In this document: in pieces, positions 22,106 to 33,814 of the stretch
How positions within the stretch are numbered: the stretch's first letter is position 1
Layout of the letters: every line of letters starts with the position of its first letter
Assembly: GCA_963580285.1 (NCBI GenBank)
Contig: OY757015.1
Coordinates: 131,688,717 to 131,752,716 of the forward strand
Source of the DNA: Lucinisca nassula
Taxonomy: Eukaryota > Mollusca > Bivalvia > Lucinida > Lucinidae
DNA length: 64,000 nt
Direction: 5' to 3'
Notes under the pieces: generated by a model
Told to the model about the DNA's origin: nothing
Seen by the model: the letters and a program-made list of their open reading frames with translations, nothing else
The model's database searches: none
Translations under genes and position numbers: made by a program

Positions 22106-24850
22106 GCTCATTCTAGATTCATCTAGGCTTTTAGACCCCTTTTGTAGAATATAATTAATAAACGCCGGGTCACTTGTTTGATCCATGACTTTTAACTAGC
22201 TGTGGTTAGAAAACCGTGGCCCCGTCTCTATATGATATTAGGTGTAAAGGGGACGTAAACTTAAGACGGGTTTAACCATATCTTCATCATCAGGGCAAAC
22301 TCTTACAAGAGCCTGTCGGGTTATCCGTGATGATGAACCATGATGAATTTGATTTTACAAGCATGTTCATGTTGAGTAGAAATAATTTTGTTCAAGAAGA
22401 ATTACGAGTTCATTTTTGTTCAAGAAGAATTACGAGTTCATTTTGTAATAATGCCGTTTTTGTCTGATAACTCAGTTTGTGTATGTATGTACATATAAAG
22501 AACGTGATGATAATAAGTGAGAGTATTTGGTCGCCACACGTCATAACGTCCTGAGCAGCGTGGATGACGTCAGCTGCGTCATCAGCGTCACGAGGACGGT
22601 TATGACGTGGTGCCTACCAAATACAGAGTGAATTTACGGCAAACAGTGTTGGCCCTTATGAGACACTAACAAATGTTGTGGAGAATAGATGAAAATCTTT
22701 CTGTTTGTAGTTTCTATCTGTTGTTAATGTAATGAATTTGTGAATAGCTATATTTGTGAGCCGTGTCGCGGAGAAGGATATGAAATAGAGTTTGTTATGT
22801 TTCCTGTAATTGGCGACTGACCAGGTAGCGCAAAGGCGTGGTCTGTTCAATTGCCTCTTACTTGTGATAATGTAGTGAGCACGAATTTGATGAGTATTAT
22901 GCCCAGTAGTAGTGAGCATTAATTGATTTCTGTAGTGCTTAGTAAAGAGACATAGACTTTGTGTATTGTGTCAAGCGCTGGGTGCTGATAATTTGATGCA
23001 CAGTCAAGTTGAGTTCTGCTGTACGGTTATTTGTCGCATGCACTAATCAGCCTGTGTGTCTGGTCGACGCATGCGCAATAACGGTATATGCATGAACATA
23101 TTCTTACTTCTCCGGGAGGGGGATCATGATATAGCATGTATGTTTTGTGAACTGTATCTTAGTCCAATTATCGTAATTTGCAGGCACAACAATGTGTGGT
23201 GACCTGCTACTCCCTGCAAAATAGCAGCAGGTACTGGTACGACGCTGTCAGTTAGGGTCCAGCAAGGGCGGACAAACCAACATAAACAGGTCGTAGAAAG
23301 CAATGTGAGACCAATGTGAGACCATTCAATTGAAACAGGTCGAATAAATAACCTGCAGGCGATTCAGGCGAATCAAACCAGTGCGCGATCACTAAATGAA
23401 ACATATCAATCTGTGGTCGACAACAAGGTCGACAAACTAGTTCACACTAGTGCGCGAAAGGGGGGTTCACCCTAAGTTATAAACTGGCCAGTCACGTCTT
23501 GTGTTGTTTCTTGTTTTATTTTGTTGTTGTTTTTGTTATTTGCTTCTGTAGGCATTCATGTCACCCGTTCCGAGCACAGAACATTGTTTTGCCTTCGGGG
23601 CGGACGTCGTGAGTGGGCTACAGAAGCAACTAATTGTGCTGTTTTGTGTTAGTAGTGTTGTATATAGATACTCTAAATAATTCATGTCATTCATTTGATA
23701 TCTTTCTTGTGCCTTACCCCACAGCTGCCCGTGCACCTTTCAGAGATCACGCTCGGTTGTCTTGTTAGCATGGGGGTTTGCGGGACGCCGTAAACCCACA
23801 TGTAACACTTACTCTGCAATTGGCATAGCTTCTTTTATCAGAGGTCTCACGTTTCTCTGGTGAAACCCAAATCGCCCCATTTTCAAGACTCATACTAGTT
23901 GTTTAAGGTATAACGTAAGCCACGCCATAAAGTGGGGTTTAACCATGATCGTATAGTTTTACATTATGAAAGTTAGTACTTCGCAAATATAATTAAACTA
24001 AAAAACTTTTCAGTTTTTCGGACCAAGTTAAACTGGTCTATTAATTATTAGTTTCAATGTTACATATTATAACACCGAAAATCGAAAGCTTTTGAGACAG
24101 GTAGTGTTCAGGGCTAGATATGCACACTCAAGACTACTACATAATAGAATGACATGATCAAACTGGACGATTTATACGTTTCAGAGCATTTCGCAGGCTT
24201 TTGTTCTCACGTTAACACAGTTCCTGTCTATACCAAATGTCTATCATTTCCTAAAATGTTAAAAGTATCTCAACATCTGGTGACCATCTGGACCCCAGCT
24301 GCAGGGTACTATGCACTTAAATAATGGCTAACATTGCCCCCATGATAGTCATAAACGGAAACATGCACCCCTATGATTGACTTTTGTAGATACATTTCAG
24401 GTTTTATGTAAACTGCACTTGTTTTTCTCCCGCCAAAGTATTTGAATAACAGCACATGTTATCTACGCAATGCATAACTGAGAGGGTATTTTTCAATTTC
24501 AGCGGATATGATTATGCTCCAAGTAAACAATCTTTGTATCTTGTAGCTGTCAGGTGCAAATTGATATTTTATAGAAACAATGGATTAAAATATAATTATT
24601 ATGTGAAAGGTAAAAACGTTTCATTTTTTTAACTGTTAAAAGCTTATAATGTTTCATAGCCCAGTCAACATAATCCCAAATACATTTATTACCCATTCAA
24701 CAGCAAATTGATCATATGAAGTCCTTACTACTTATCAACGTTGTTTCAACTATTCATGTAACGTGCCTGTGTAACAAAACCTGCATCTTTTACAATTTTA
24801 CAATCCATCAACACAATTTGGATCATTAAGATCACACGCCCACGTAACTA
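22106..24850. other. No gene recognised; one long imperfect palindrome
   Basis: About 2.7 kb with little repeat content. Bases 22526-22622 form an imperfect palindrome: GTATTTGGTCGCCACACGTC and CATAACGTCCTG on the left answer CAGGACGG-TTATG and GACGTGGTGCCTACCAAATAC on the right, around TGACGTCAGCTGCGTCATC. A 29-bp tandem duplication is at 22383-22442. No exon with family resemblance was found. Confidence 0.45.
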
Positions 24851-24869
24851 TTTAACAAAGGTAAACCAT

Positions 24870-25505
24870 CATTAATTGCTGCTGTGAACATGTCCCTGTC
24901 CATTTCTTCACAACCGACAATGGCCAAGGGAGCAAATCTCCCCTCATCCTTTTTTGCTGGAATGCTTGCAATATCTTCGGGTCTTTGACAGTTTCAACGT
25001 CGTATATGATTCTGATGTTGTTTGGATTCTGGCGTGTTATCATTACCCCCCCCCCCCCCCCACACACACACACACACCCATGTCAGCTCCAGTTTAGCTT
25101 CTTGTTCTTGCGATGTCAACTGACGTTTGTTCGGAAGAGGTTCTTGATCAGCAAGGTAAACAAACTGGTTATGGTGTCATCATCTGGACTTTGCCTGGAC
25201 CATCTGTTGGATGGTTTGCGGGGTGCTTAAAGTGTTGATCATGACAGAGTTGTTGTAGGAAGCAAAATCCATGAGCTTGAGTCCTCTGGCATTGGAAATC
25301 TTATTACAGTATGGTCCACATATGCCACTCGAGTCCGCCTAAGCATCCTTTCCAACACTGGAATCCCAGTCACCCTGTTCAATGAGCTTAATTATCCTTC
25401 TGGGGTCTGGTTGATGAGGTCCTGTAGCTACTGATAGAACTCATCAAGGTCTTTATTACAGTCGATTCCATTAAGTTCTAGAACTATACGTTTCAAACTT
25501 CCAGT
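24870..25505 (-). pseudogene. LINE endonuclease fragment (same type as the 55.4-kb LINE)
   Basis: In shifting frames the minus strand encodes VGKDA, GICGPYCNKISNARGLKLMD, FASYNNSVMINTLS, HHNQFVYLADQ and YDVETVKDPKILQAFQ. This order matches the second half of an APE endonuclease plus the linker before the RT in the LINE type whose C-terminus ends in a C2H2 finger. It is heavily mutated, and a poly-C/(CA)n tract interrupts it at 25046-25078. Confidence 0.65.
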
Positions 25506-25539
25506 CTGCAGGGGTAGACGTTTGGTTTGACATAATCAT

Positions 25540-25970
25540 GAATTCATCGAGGCGGTCCAAACGAGTACCCACAATCACAAAAAGCAAATGTAAGAAAATA
25601 TCCATAGCGTCTGGCCAGAGACTTCTCTTGCTGCATGAAGAAACATTGGCCCCTTAGCTATCTTTAGAGCGCACGAGGATGACTCTGATCAGACTGCATG
25701 GATGCGACGGCTGATCTGAGTCTTCGCTGGGCGCATATATAAATTCTATGAAATGCTATGCCCCGGCTCAAATATGTATCCTGTACCCACAATCTATATT
25801 TTGCGCAGAAACATGACAACAAAACGTATAACATGTAGTTACATGTTATACAGAGGCGTTGCTATTTCATACCTCAAGCATTTTAATATGATCATCAGTG
25901 ATATTTTCGTATTTTAAGTTGAAACATTGATTGTGGGTTCTCAGCAGTACCCACAATCTATGTTCATTAG
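25540..25970. repeat. Foldback-core remnants and hairpin
   Basis: Bases 25545-25575 hold ATCGAGGCGGTCCAAACGAG-TACCCACAATC, half of a foldback core. Bases 25925-25968 hold ATTGTGGGTTCTCAGCAGTA-CCCACAATC, a collapsed core. Between them, 25670-25735 form a hairpin (ACTCTGATCAGACTG / CTGATCTGAGT). Confidence 0.5.
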
Positions 25971-25989
25971 CAATAAAGAATATACCGTA

Positions 25990-26240
25990 TAAAGATGTAA
26001 AACTTAAAGAGAAACGACCAGGAACTGATACAATCAGATCCCAAACTCTTCCCACAGTATTACTATTGGAAGAAGTCGAAACATGGAATGACGACAATAA
26101 ACCAAACAGACAACAGGTAAACCGAGTCAGCAACTCTTTCCCAAACAGTTGGTCACTCAGAATATCCAAACCTGGCTAAAAAGGAGCAATATACATAATG
26201 GGGGAAAGAATCAGAATCACCAACATGACAAACGTTTAAA
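25990..26240. repeat. Dispersed repeat K, second copy
   Basis: Matches 1745-1935 over GAAGTCGAAACATGGAATGA, CAGCAACTCTTTCCCAAACAG and GAGCAATATACATAATGGGG. It extends further 5' (GAAACGACCAGGAACTGATA). Confidence 0.5.
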
Positions 26241-26244
26241 CTGC

Positions 26245-26455
26245 TGGGTACTGGTAAATCGCTTAGATTATCTAAGATATACTGTATATGCAACATGGTT
26301 CGAGTCCAAAACGTACAATAAATTAACCCTTTTGGTTTGTTTAGCCGACAGGGCTTGAGATGCCATTTCATCTCAATATCGATATAAGTCCCATAAAATT
26401 GGAATTAAAGTCCCAAAATCACCTAAATAGAGTTGAATAATGACGCAAAACCTCA
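26245..26455 (+). mobile_element. SINE-A copy, 5'-truncated and diverged
   Basis: From GGTACTGGTAAATCGCTTAG through GACAGGGCTTGAGATGCC to ACGCAAAACCTCAAAAC. Many C-to-T type changes, consistent with decay of a methylated repeat. Confidence 0.7.
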
Positions 26456-26696
26456 AAACACCCTGAAATACAGGTCACCATGTTCTTCACTCTTTTACAC
26501 TAGAACAAATGTCATATAATAGGCTGTTAGCCTGATGGAACTGCATATGACATATTAAAAAGTGTCGTAGATTTTAACCTCTTGCCTAACCGCCAGCATT
26601 AACCTAGTTTTTTTCCTATCTCAGAAAACCCTCCCAGGCGCCATGGTTCTAAATATATATGATCTTTGATAAGTGACTGTCCAGATACACGCATTT

Positions 26697-26707
26697 AATA
26701 ATAATAA

Positions 26708-26759
<52 letters not shown>

Positions 26760-26760
26760 T
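26697..26760. repeat. (AAT)n microsatellite
   Basis: About twenty AAT units with one AAAAT interruption. Confidence 0.95.
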
Positions 26761-26844
26761 ATGATAAACAGTAATGCGCATAACCAGAGCTCTACAATAG
26801 CTCTTCTTGTACTACATACATCCGACAGCACATGAGGAAAGTAA

Positions 26845-27030
26845 ACCGCTAAGAAGGTCTAAGCCGGCCCAGGCAAAGTGGTGCGAGTCCAATGCATATA
26901 AATCCTACTGGTTTCATTGGTCGGCAGGGATTGAAATGTCATTTCATCTCAATGTCGGATAAAAGTTCCACAAAATTGGAAGCAACGTCTTCAGTGTTGA
27001 CGGGGACGTTAATCCGCAAATCAAACAAAC
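26845..27030 (+). mobile_element. SINE-A copy, 5'-truncated
   Basis: From GTAAACCGCTAAGAAGG to GACGGGGACGTTAATCCGC and AAATCAAACAAACA. The central CTAAGCCGGCCCAGGCAAAG and the TCATTTCATCTCAATGTCGG block are clear. Confidence 0.75.
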
Positions 27031-27402
27031 ATACATGTACAAGGAGCTAAAACTGTCCTGAACGAGGACTTTGACCGTTCCCTTCAATCTTTATTTTTTA
27101 GCTGTAAACAAACAGTGTAAAACTTGATTATATGACGCATTCTGATCTAGGGCTCCACTGTTGGCCAACTTCAATGTTTGCTAAACCCAGCACATGATTC
27201 TAGCCCAGATTAGACACATAGACTTTGACCTCAGCGATAAGAAAAGCTCGGCTAATTTTACTGGATTTACTACAACATGGACTCAAGTAACAGTAAGCTA
27301 TTGCGCTTTTTAATGTTTTGGTCTATGGAAAACAATCAACGTGTTTATATATTTTTCTTTAGCAAATATAAACCTAAACCCCTTTTTAACAGTATTTTTG
27401 AC

Positions 27403-27480
27403 GGCACCGTGGCACAATGGATAAGAGCGCTGACTCTTAATCACTAGGTCCGCTGTGGTTCGATCCTCGCTCGTTCCACA
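27403..27480 (+). tRNA. tRNA-like sequence, probably a SINE-C head or tRNA pseudogene
   Basis: CCGTGGCACAATGGATAAG (A box) and GTGGTTCGATCC (B box) are spaced as in a tRNA. The D and T arms pair poorly and the anticodon arm is only weakly formed, so a working tRNA is unlikely. The core GATAAGAGCGCTGACTCTTA also appears in the SINE-C copy at 57105-57318. Confidence 0.4.
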
Positions 27481-28219
27481 AATTATTCTTCTTCCCAGAA
27501 AAGGTCAGGACTTTTCTGTAAAATTGACCTTTTGGAGGTAGAGACAAGGATAACCTTCCACAATTAAAATTCCGGTTTTTATGATTTAAAACAAATGTGC
27601 ATGGCCTGGCTATTACCTTCAAATACTCTATAAAGACTTCCAAGAAAATAGTCGCGAAATAAAAGTGTGCCCTCTTACTTTGCTTCTTTTAGATTTTTTC
27701 ATGTCGCTCAACCCCTAATGCAATTCCTGCAATTGTTGGAAAGAAAACTGTTTACATTATGTTTTCCAGCAAAATTGTCCTTGGTAACATCTGCACATAT
27801 ATATGGCCCTCAGTCGTGAACAATAATTGTTTTGGTAGCAACGATGTTTTTTTCTGTACATTTGCCACCCCGTTAATTCTTGGTCGTTGAACAATTTAGA
27901 CACAAATAGAAAAAATGAATCCGTTTCCATTGAACATTCTTCATTTATGCTCGAGTATGTTGACTGCTGCATTTCTTTGGCTGACTTTTTGGATGACCTT
28001 AATATCCCAATATCAATTCAGACTGCTAGAAAAATCTTCTCTCTTTGCTGCCATGCATAATATGTACGAGCCTGATACTGTTAACTTAGTTCGTTTGAAC
28101 AGGCAACATTCACCCAATGAAATTGCTCGACTACTGCTGAAGTGGACGATTGCTTGCCCATGAGAAATTATGCAAAGAACACTTCAATTCCTCGTATACA
28201 TAATGAACCTGTATCCATC
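27481..28219. other. No gene recognised
   Basis: Open frames exist on both strands (27757-27972 minus, 27915-28163 plus) but show no family resemblance and overlap each other. It lies directly upstream of a LINE fragment and may be flanking or worn element sequence. Confidence 0.35.
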
Positions 28220-29482
28220 TGATCACTCTTTGAATGAGGAGGCAGCGCTCTTTCTCGTAATTATCGCATTGTGTCCCTCACGCATGTTCGATGAAAATTG
28301 CTTGAACATATAGTCTTCTCAAATATCATGGGCTACATGGATGAACAGATAAGCAACATGCATTCAGAAAAAAGGCATAGTTGCGAAACTCAGATGAGCA
28401 TGGTTATTAATGACTGGGTAAGTATCTTGGACAAAGGGGGACAGGTTGACACATTCATTCTGGACTTCGAGAAGGCTTTTGACTCACGCCCTCATGAACT
28501 ACTGAAATTTCAATTATCTGATTTCGGTATTGTGGGGAAGAGTCTCAAATGGATAGACTCTTTCTTTGCTACAGAAAATAGCAAGTTGTTGTTACAATGT
28601 AGCGGATGAATCTTCGGATAGGGCTCCAGTTTTGTCTTGGGGACTGTTCTTGGTCCACTGTTAGTCTCTCTGTCTATGACTGTTCGCAGACGACTGTGTT
28701 TGTTACCGGGAAATTAGAAATACAGATGACTCACTGAAACTTCAGAATGATATAAATAGACTGGCGGATGTTCGGCGCGAATATGGGACATGACAGTTTA
28801 GCCCATGGATGCAAGTTTGTGCGGATAACTAGGAACAGAGCCAATAAAATTGAGGCGTCGTACACCTAAGAGGGTACGGTCCTCAAGAATGTGGATTCCA
28901 TTAAATACCTTGATGTCACAATCACATACGTTTTGAGATTGAATACACACATTAGCGACATGTATACTAAGGCAAATAAAACGCTTGGTTTCCTAAAGCA
29001 AAATTTTTATCAGTGTCCTCAGGATGTAAAGGGGGCAGCTTATAAAGGACTTGTTCGCCAAATCTTGGAATATGGTAGTTGTATCTGGGACCTCATGGGA
29101 GTGATCCTGGATGAAGAAATTGAAAATGTACAGAATAAAGCTGCTACATTTGTAATAAGCAATGACTGATTTGAAACTGGCAGTATGACTTGAATACTAG
29201 GAAAACTATGATGGGAGTCTCTCGAGAATACGAGAAGAATCAGTAGGCTCATAATACATGTATTATACAAAGGTCTAAAGGGTTCTTCCAGCACTCCAAC
29301 AGATGACCTTGTTGCCCCAGCTATAGGCGCTGTAGAAATCATCAGACACCTAGTTCAAGAGCTGAGATTTACAAAGAACCTTTCTTCCGTCGGACCATTA
29401 GAGAGTGGAATGTCCTTTCCGATTCGATCCTTTCCACAGCTGAAGGTAGCTAAGTTTGCCTCTTTGGTGAGAGTCAAGGGCT
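28220..29482 (+). pseudogene. Decayed LINE reverse transcriptase fragment (Nimbus/I-like style)
   Basis: Reads in several frames: RNYRIVSLTHV, LLEHIV, FILDFEKAFDSRPHELLK, GIVGKSLKWIDSF, (F)ADDCVCYREI near 28684 holding the catalytic Asp pair, SIKYLDVTITYVLRLNTHIS, ANKTLGFLKQNFY, GLVRQILEYGSCIWD, NVQNKAATFV, and the post-RT tail to about 29482. At least four frameshifts and several stops. The GVPQG block is damaged at 28610-28650. The 44-kb fragment supplies the N-terminal part of the same LINE type. Confidence 0.85.
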
Positions 29483-29834
29483 AACTTCACGGGTCCTGAT
29501 CTTTGAATGGCATTTGACCTCAGTAACAATTCAGAATTCAGATTCTGATTTGTGACTTTACCGACGGAGAAAAGTCAGCGATTCCTAAGGTCATCCCAGG
29601 AGGCAAATATAGAGTCACTTACCTCAGTACATAGGAGACTTCAGTGTTTTTCGTACGGTGCTTTCGGCGAAAGGGTCCCATTGCATACATGAGTTGCTTA
29701 TGATACGATGCTTTTGAAACCAAGAAATTATTATATACATGGAAATAAAAAGAAACAAGGCATCCCCTCACAACTGCATACAACTTGTCAACATCTAAAT
29801 CCAATCTGAATATGTTAGATCTGTTAAGCATTAT

Positions 29835-31060
29835 AAGATTACCTTTTGATGATAGCTTTGTCTTCTATCCTGTTCACAAGGTTTTTAATGTCAGGTCCAT
29901 TGTAATGCTTTTGTGTTGGTTGCTTTGTCTTCTATCCTTATCAAAAAGGTTTATGATTTAAAGTCGATTGTGACCTTGACCTTTGACCCTTGACATACAA
30001 AATCAATGGGCTTCATCCTCTTTTCCATGAAAAACATTTACAGAATGCTTGACGCTTCTATGATGATAGCTTTGTCTTCTCTTCTAATCACAAGATTTTT
30101 AATGTTAAGTTCATTATGACATTGACCTTTGACCTTGAAATGAATAGTGTTCATCCTCTCTCAATTGGGAACATTTGTGGAAGGTTTGGTGCGTCAAGGA
30201 TAATAGATTTGTCTTCTATCCTGTTCACAAGGCTTTAAATGCCAAGTCCATTGTGAGCTTGACATTCAACCGTTGACCTTGAAAAGCAATAGGATTCATC
30301 ATCTCTCCATGGGGGAACATTTGTGGAAGTTTTGATGCTGCTATGATGATAGCTTTGTCTTCTATCCTGTTCATAATGTTTTAATATCAAGTCCATTGTG
30401 ACCTTGACATTCGACTCTTGAACTAAAAAATCAAAAGGGTTAATCCTCTCTCCATGGGGAACAATTATGGAAGGTTTAATGCTTCTATGATGATAGGTTT
30501 GTCTTCTATCCTGTTCACAAGGTTTTTAACGTCAAGTCCATTTTGATCTTGGCACTTGATCTCTGACCCTGAAAATCACTAGGGTTCATTTTCTCTCCAT
30601 GGGACACTTGTATGGAAGGTTTGGTGCTTCTGTGATGATAGCTTTGTCTTCTATCCTATTCAAGTGGTTTTTAATGTCAAGTCCATTGTGGCCTTGACTT
30701 TTGACCCTTGACCTAGAAAATCTATGGTATTTATCATCCAGCCAAGGGGGAACATTTGTGGGAGGTTTGATGCTTCTATGATGATAGCTTTGTCTTTTAT
30801 CCTGTTCACAATGGTTTTAATGTCAAGTCCGTTGTGACCTTGCCATTTGACCCCTGACTTTGAACATCCAAAGGAGTCATCCTCTCCCAATGGGAAATGG
30901 GAAACATTTGTGGAAGGTATGATGCCTATCCGAAGATGGCTTTGACTTCAATCCTATTCACAAGTTTCCGGACATACGCACCCACACACGCACCCACACA
31001 CGGACGCACGGCAGCGATGCTATATCCCCACCGCAGCTTTGTTGTGAGGGGCTGATAACG
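29835..31060 (+). mobile_element. Helentron-associated-like element: ~145-bp tandem units
   Basis: About eight units of GATGATAGCTTTGTCTTCTA, CCTGTTCACAAGG, GTCAAGTCCATTGTGACC, TTGACCCTTGACC, TCCATGGGGAACATTTGTGG at roughly 145-bp spacing from 29850 to 30945. They are followed by a GCACCCACACACGGACGCAC run and a hairpin (CCCCACCGCAGC..GTTGTGAGGGG) at 31027-31055. Confidence 0.72.
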
Positions 31061-31368
31061 AACAATCAGGTAATGTGCCATTGACTGGGGATAGATAGAT
31101 CTCACAGAGATAATTATGAAGTCATTCAAAATTCCTAAAGTATTCGGTTGCTTATTTGCGGCGAAATGCTCTTTACGACCGGCTCGCGATGTTTCATACT
31201 CTTGTTCTACCTTCTCTGTTGATGATTAGCACTGCCCTTAATTGGGAATGGCCTTAGAAAACCTCTCCTATATTGAATTAGTAAGGAAAGGGTTTATTCT
31301 TCTCGTTTATTAGGTCCAACCCTTTAAAGACATGCATAATTATGAAAACTTTTAATGAAATTAAAGGT

Positions 31369-31661
31369 CGGCCCTGCCCATCGGGGCTCGAAGAAATAGA
31401 TGGGCTGCATGATTCTTCCACGCAGAGCCGAAATCCGACCGCACACCAGTACTGGTAAACCGCTTAGAGGATCTAAGCCTGCCCATGTAAAGCGGTGCGA
31501 GTCGGACCGTACATGCTTATAAACCCTATTGGTTCCATTGGGCGACAGGGCTTGAGAAGTCATTTCATCTCAATGTCGGGTAAAAGTCCCACAAAATTGG
31601 AATCAAAATGACCTATACAGTGTTGACGGGGACGTTAAACTTCAAATCAAACTAAACAAAC
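31369..31661 (+). mobile_element. SINE-A copy, full length
   Basis: From CGGCCCTGCCCATCGGGGC to AAACTTCAAATCAAACTAAAC. Target-site duplication TGAAATTAAAGGT at 31356-31368 and 31662-31674, 13 of 13 identical. Confidence 0.92.
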
Positions 31662-31674
31662 TGAAATTAAAGGT

Positions 31675-32139
31675 AACAAAAGTTGTTTTCCGCAGCGCTT
31701 CCTCCTTTGCTCCAACATGAAGGAATGTTTTACTTGTCTAGTTATGTTACTGACATCAACACTTGTAATAGATCACTAACTGCTAAACATCTTAATCAGG
31801 GTTATCGGTAACATAAACTTCGCAAAGCCTTTTCTATATTTTATAGACGTCATTTGGGTTCAGTTTCAACAGTCAATGTTTGACTTTAATCAAAAGGCCT
31901 ATCGAACCAGAATATTATGATGACTTAGTATATGAATTCAGAAAAATATATGTTTGCAATGATTTCAGTATCCAGTTTCGTAAAATTATTCTTCGATATA
32001 AAAATATTGGGTATAACATAAATGTTATAAGACAGACTACATGAATTGTTGTTAACCACTGCTTCCTTCTTTAATTGAGTGCCGGAGGGTCGGGCCTCTG
32101 ACTCTGACATTCTCAAGACTTACCTTTTGAAAATTTGTA
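31675..32139. other. No gene recognised
   Basis: AT-rich spacer between SINE-A and repeat O with no family resemblance. Confidence 0.4.
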
Positions 32140-32735
32140 ATGTCGGTTTGAGCAGGATGCTTTGCCTCTCGTCGGTCCCACGGGACCCCAACCGTTGGTT
32201 TCCTTTTGCTCCAGCATTTTAGTTAATTCATGCTGTCGAGTCCTCATCGTTGTTTTATATCTGTGTTCGTTTATTTTTTATGCTCAAGGATATGTTGCAC
32301 TGATGAGGTAGAAATCGATCATGCGGACTGAACTACATCACGAAAACACGCCTATATTATTTTGACCCCCTTGAACCCCACTTTTATATAGTAAAACTGG
32401 GGTTTCCGGGGGTATACCTTATTTTTCTTATTTCTGCTCTTAAATATAGGTTGTGGGTACTCGTTAGAACCGCCTCGATGAGGCGGTTCTAACGAGTTCC
32501 CACAATCTATATTTTGAGCAGAACTAAGAAAAATATTACAATTTTTCATAATAAAATTTTCATTTTTTCGGCGATAAAGGTGGCAATGTATTTGTATAGG
32601 CGTGTTTGCGTAATGACAATTTGTCTAAACTTCGAGAGAACCAAGTGCGAGGATTGAGGCCACGTAAAATCGATTTAAGCCCACCCGCACCCCGCGCAAT
32701 ACTTTTTACTGACCTTCCATCAAGCAAACATGCCT
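32140..32735 (+). repeat. Dispersed repeat O, split by a foldback MITE
   Basis: CCAACCGTTGGTTTCCTTTTG, TGCTGTCGAGTCCTCATCG, GATATGTTGCACTGATGAGG and ATGCGGACTGAAC precede the MITE; GTGCGAGGATTGAGGCC and AAAATCGATTTAAGCC follow it. The uninterrupted order is at 42040-42310; fragments lie at 34956-35075 and 9050-9135. Function unknown. Confidence 0.6.
32336..32615. mobile_element. Foldback MITE, type 1, nested in repeat O
   Basis: Ends CATCACGAAAACACGCCTAT and TATAGGCGTGTTTGCGTAATG. Core GGGTACTCGTTAGAACCGCC..GATGAGGCGGTTCTAACGAG. The copy of repeat O at 42235-42260 reads GACTGAACAAATTATTTG across the same point, an empty-site comparison. Confidence 0.88.
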
Positions 32736-32737
32736 TA

Positions 32738-32989
32738 TTGGCGTTGACCCCCTTGGACCTCACTTTTATAGAGTAAAACCGGGGTTTACTGGGGTAAACC
32801 TTATTTTTCTTATAGATATAGATTTTGGGTACTTGTTAGAACCGCCACGATGAGGCGGTTCTAACGAGTACCCACAATCTATATTCTGAGTAGAAATAGA
32901 AAAAAATATCACAATTTTTCATCTAAAATTTTTTAATTTTTACGGCGGTAAAATTTATTGTGTATTTGTATTGGCGTGTTTTCGTAATG
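32738..32989. mobile_element. Foldback MITE, type 1, left end lost
   Basis: Starts inside at GTTGACCCCCTTGGACCTC. Core ACTTGTTAGAACCGCC / GGCGGTTCTAACGAGTACCC. Right end TGTATTGGCGTGTTTTCG-TAATG. Confidence 0.8.
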
Positions 32990-33031
32990 CAAAGGCGTTT
33001 TTTATTGTTATAGTTCGTCTATGTGTGTAAT

Positions 33032-33223
33032 GCTAACTCTTATCCTGCTGTTCACGACAACCCCTATTTTTGCAAACAGTGTAGAGAAGCCAACTGATCT
33101 GGATCTACACTGTTTGACATTCAGTTTATGAATCTGTGGGAATAAATTACATCAAGTAATCTGATCGGTTCAAAGTCAGAAATGGGTGTGGCTTAAATGA
33201 ATATTCAGCAAGATAAGGGTTAA
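33032..33223. mobile_element. MITE-F, TTAA-ended
   Basis: Ends TAACTCTTATCCTGCTGTTC and TTCAGCAAGATAAGGGTTAA are inverted repeats. The internal hairpin AAACAGTGTAGA..CTGATCTGGATCTACACTG is reduced by a deletion in one arm. Full copy at 59707-59920. Confidence 0.75.
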
Positions 33224-33244
33224 TAACATCATTTAGGATAGTTG

Positions 33245-33350
33245 TTTGGCCATTTTCTGGCAAAGTAACTGTCCTTTTGCTTTCCAGCTGTGGCCTTTTT
33301 GCAATAGTGATGTTAATTTATGTTTGTATTTCTTTCCCTTTGTCGTCTTG
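33245..33350 (+). repeat. Repeat G fragment
   Basis: GGCCATTTTCTGGCAAAGTA, ACTGTCCTTTTGCTTTCC and TGTTTGTATTTCTTTCCC match 42430-42545. Confidence 0.5.
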
Positions 33351-33357
33351 GATCAAA

Positions 33358-33603
33358 CATCACAAAAACACGCCTATATAATTCTGATCCCCTTGAACCC
33401 CACTTTTATACAGTAAAACTGGGGTTTACAGATGTAAACCTTATTTTTCTTATTTCTGTTCCAAAATGATGAGGCGGTTCTAACTAGTGACTACAATCTA
33501 TGTTTAATGCAGAAATAAGAAAAACATCGCAATTTTTCATCTTAAAAAAACAAATTCGGCGGTAAGATTAACACTGTATTTGTATAGGCCTGTTTGCGTA
33601 ATC
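33358..33603. mobile_element. Foldback MITE, type 1, left core arm deleted
   Basis: Ends CATCACAAAAACACGCCTAT and TATAGGCCTGTTTGCGTAAT. Only the right half of the palindrome remains (GATGAGGCGGTTCTAAC), the mirror image of the deletion at 16004-16245. Confidence 0.75.
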
Positions 33604-33649
33604 AGGTGTGAAGTAATTGTATTGCCTGCACTTCTGTTTTGTACTTTAT

Positions 33650-33800
33650 AATTTTATCACTAAATTCCATTATTACAGACATTTAGGTAAACAGTGCCAA
33701 CAATAAGTGTCACAGTCTGTACGGTAAATGTTGCTGTTTAGCTTTTGGCATTTGGGAAAGTGAGGGAAAATAGTTTTGAACATGCATAAATTATTAGTAA
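33650..33800. repeat. Dispersed repeat Q, second copy
   Basis: Matches 10435-10575 (TTACAGACATTTAGGTAAAC, TTTAGCTTTTGGCATTTGGG, TAGTAATCCAA). Confidence 0.5.
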
Positions 33801-33814
33801 TCCAAAGTCCAAAC

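Noticed and set aside
27403..27480. Functional tRNA gene
   Set aside because: The D and T arms do not pair well and the anticodon arm is weak; kept only as a tRNA-like sequence or SINE head.
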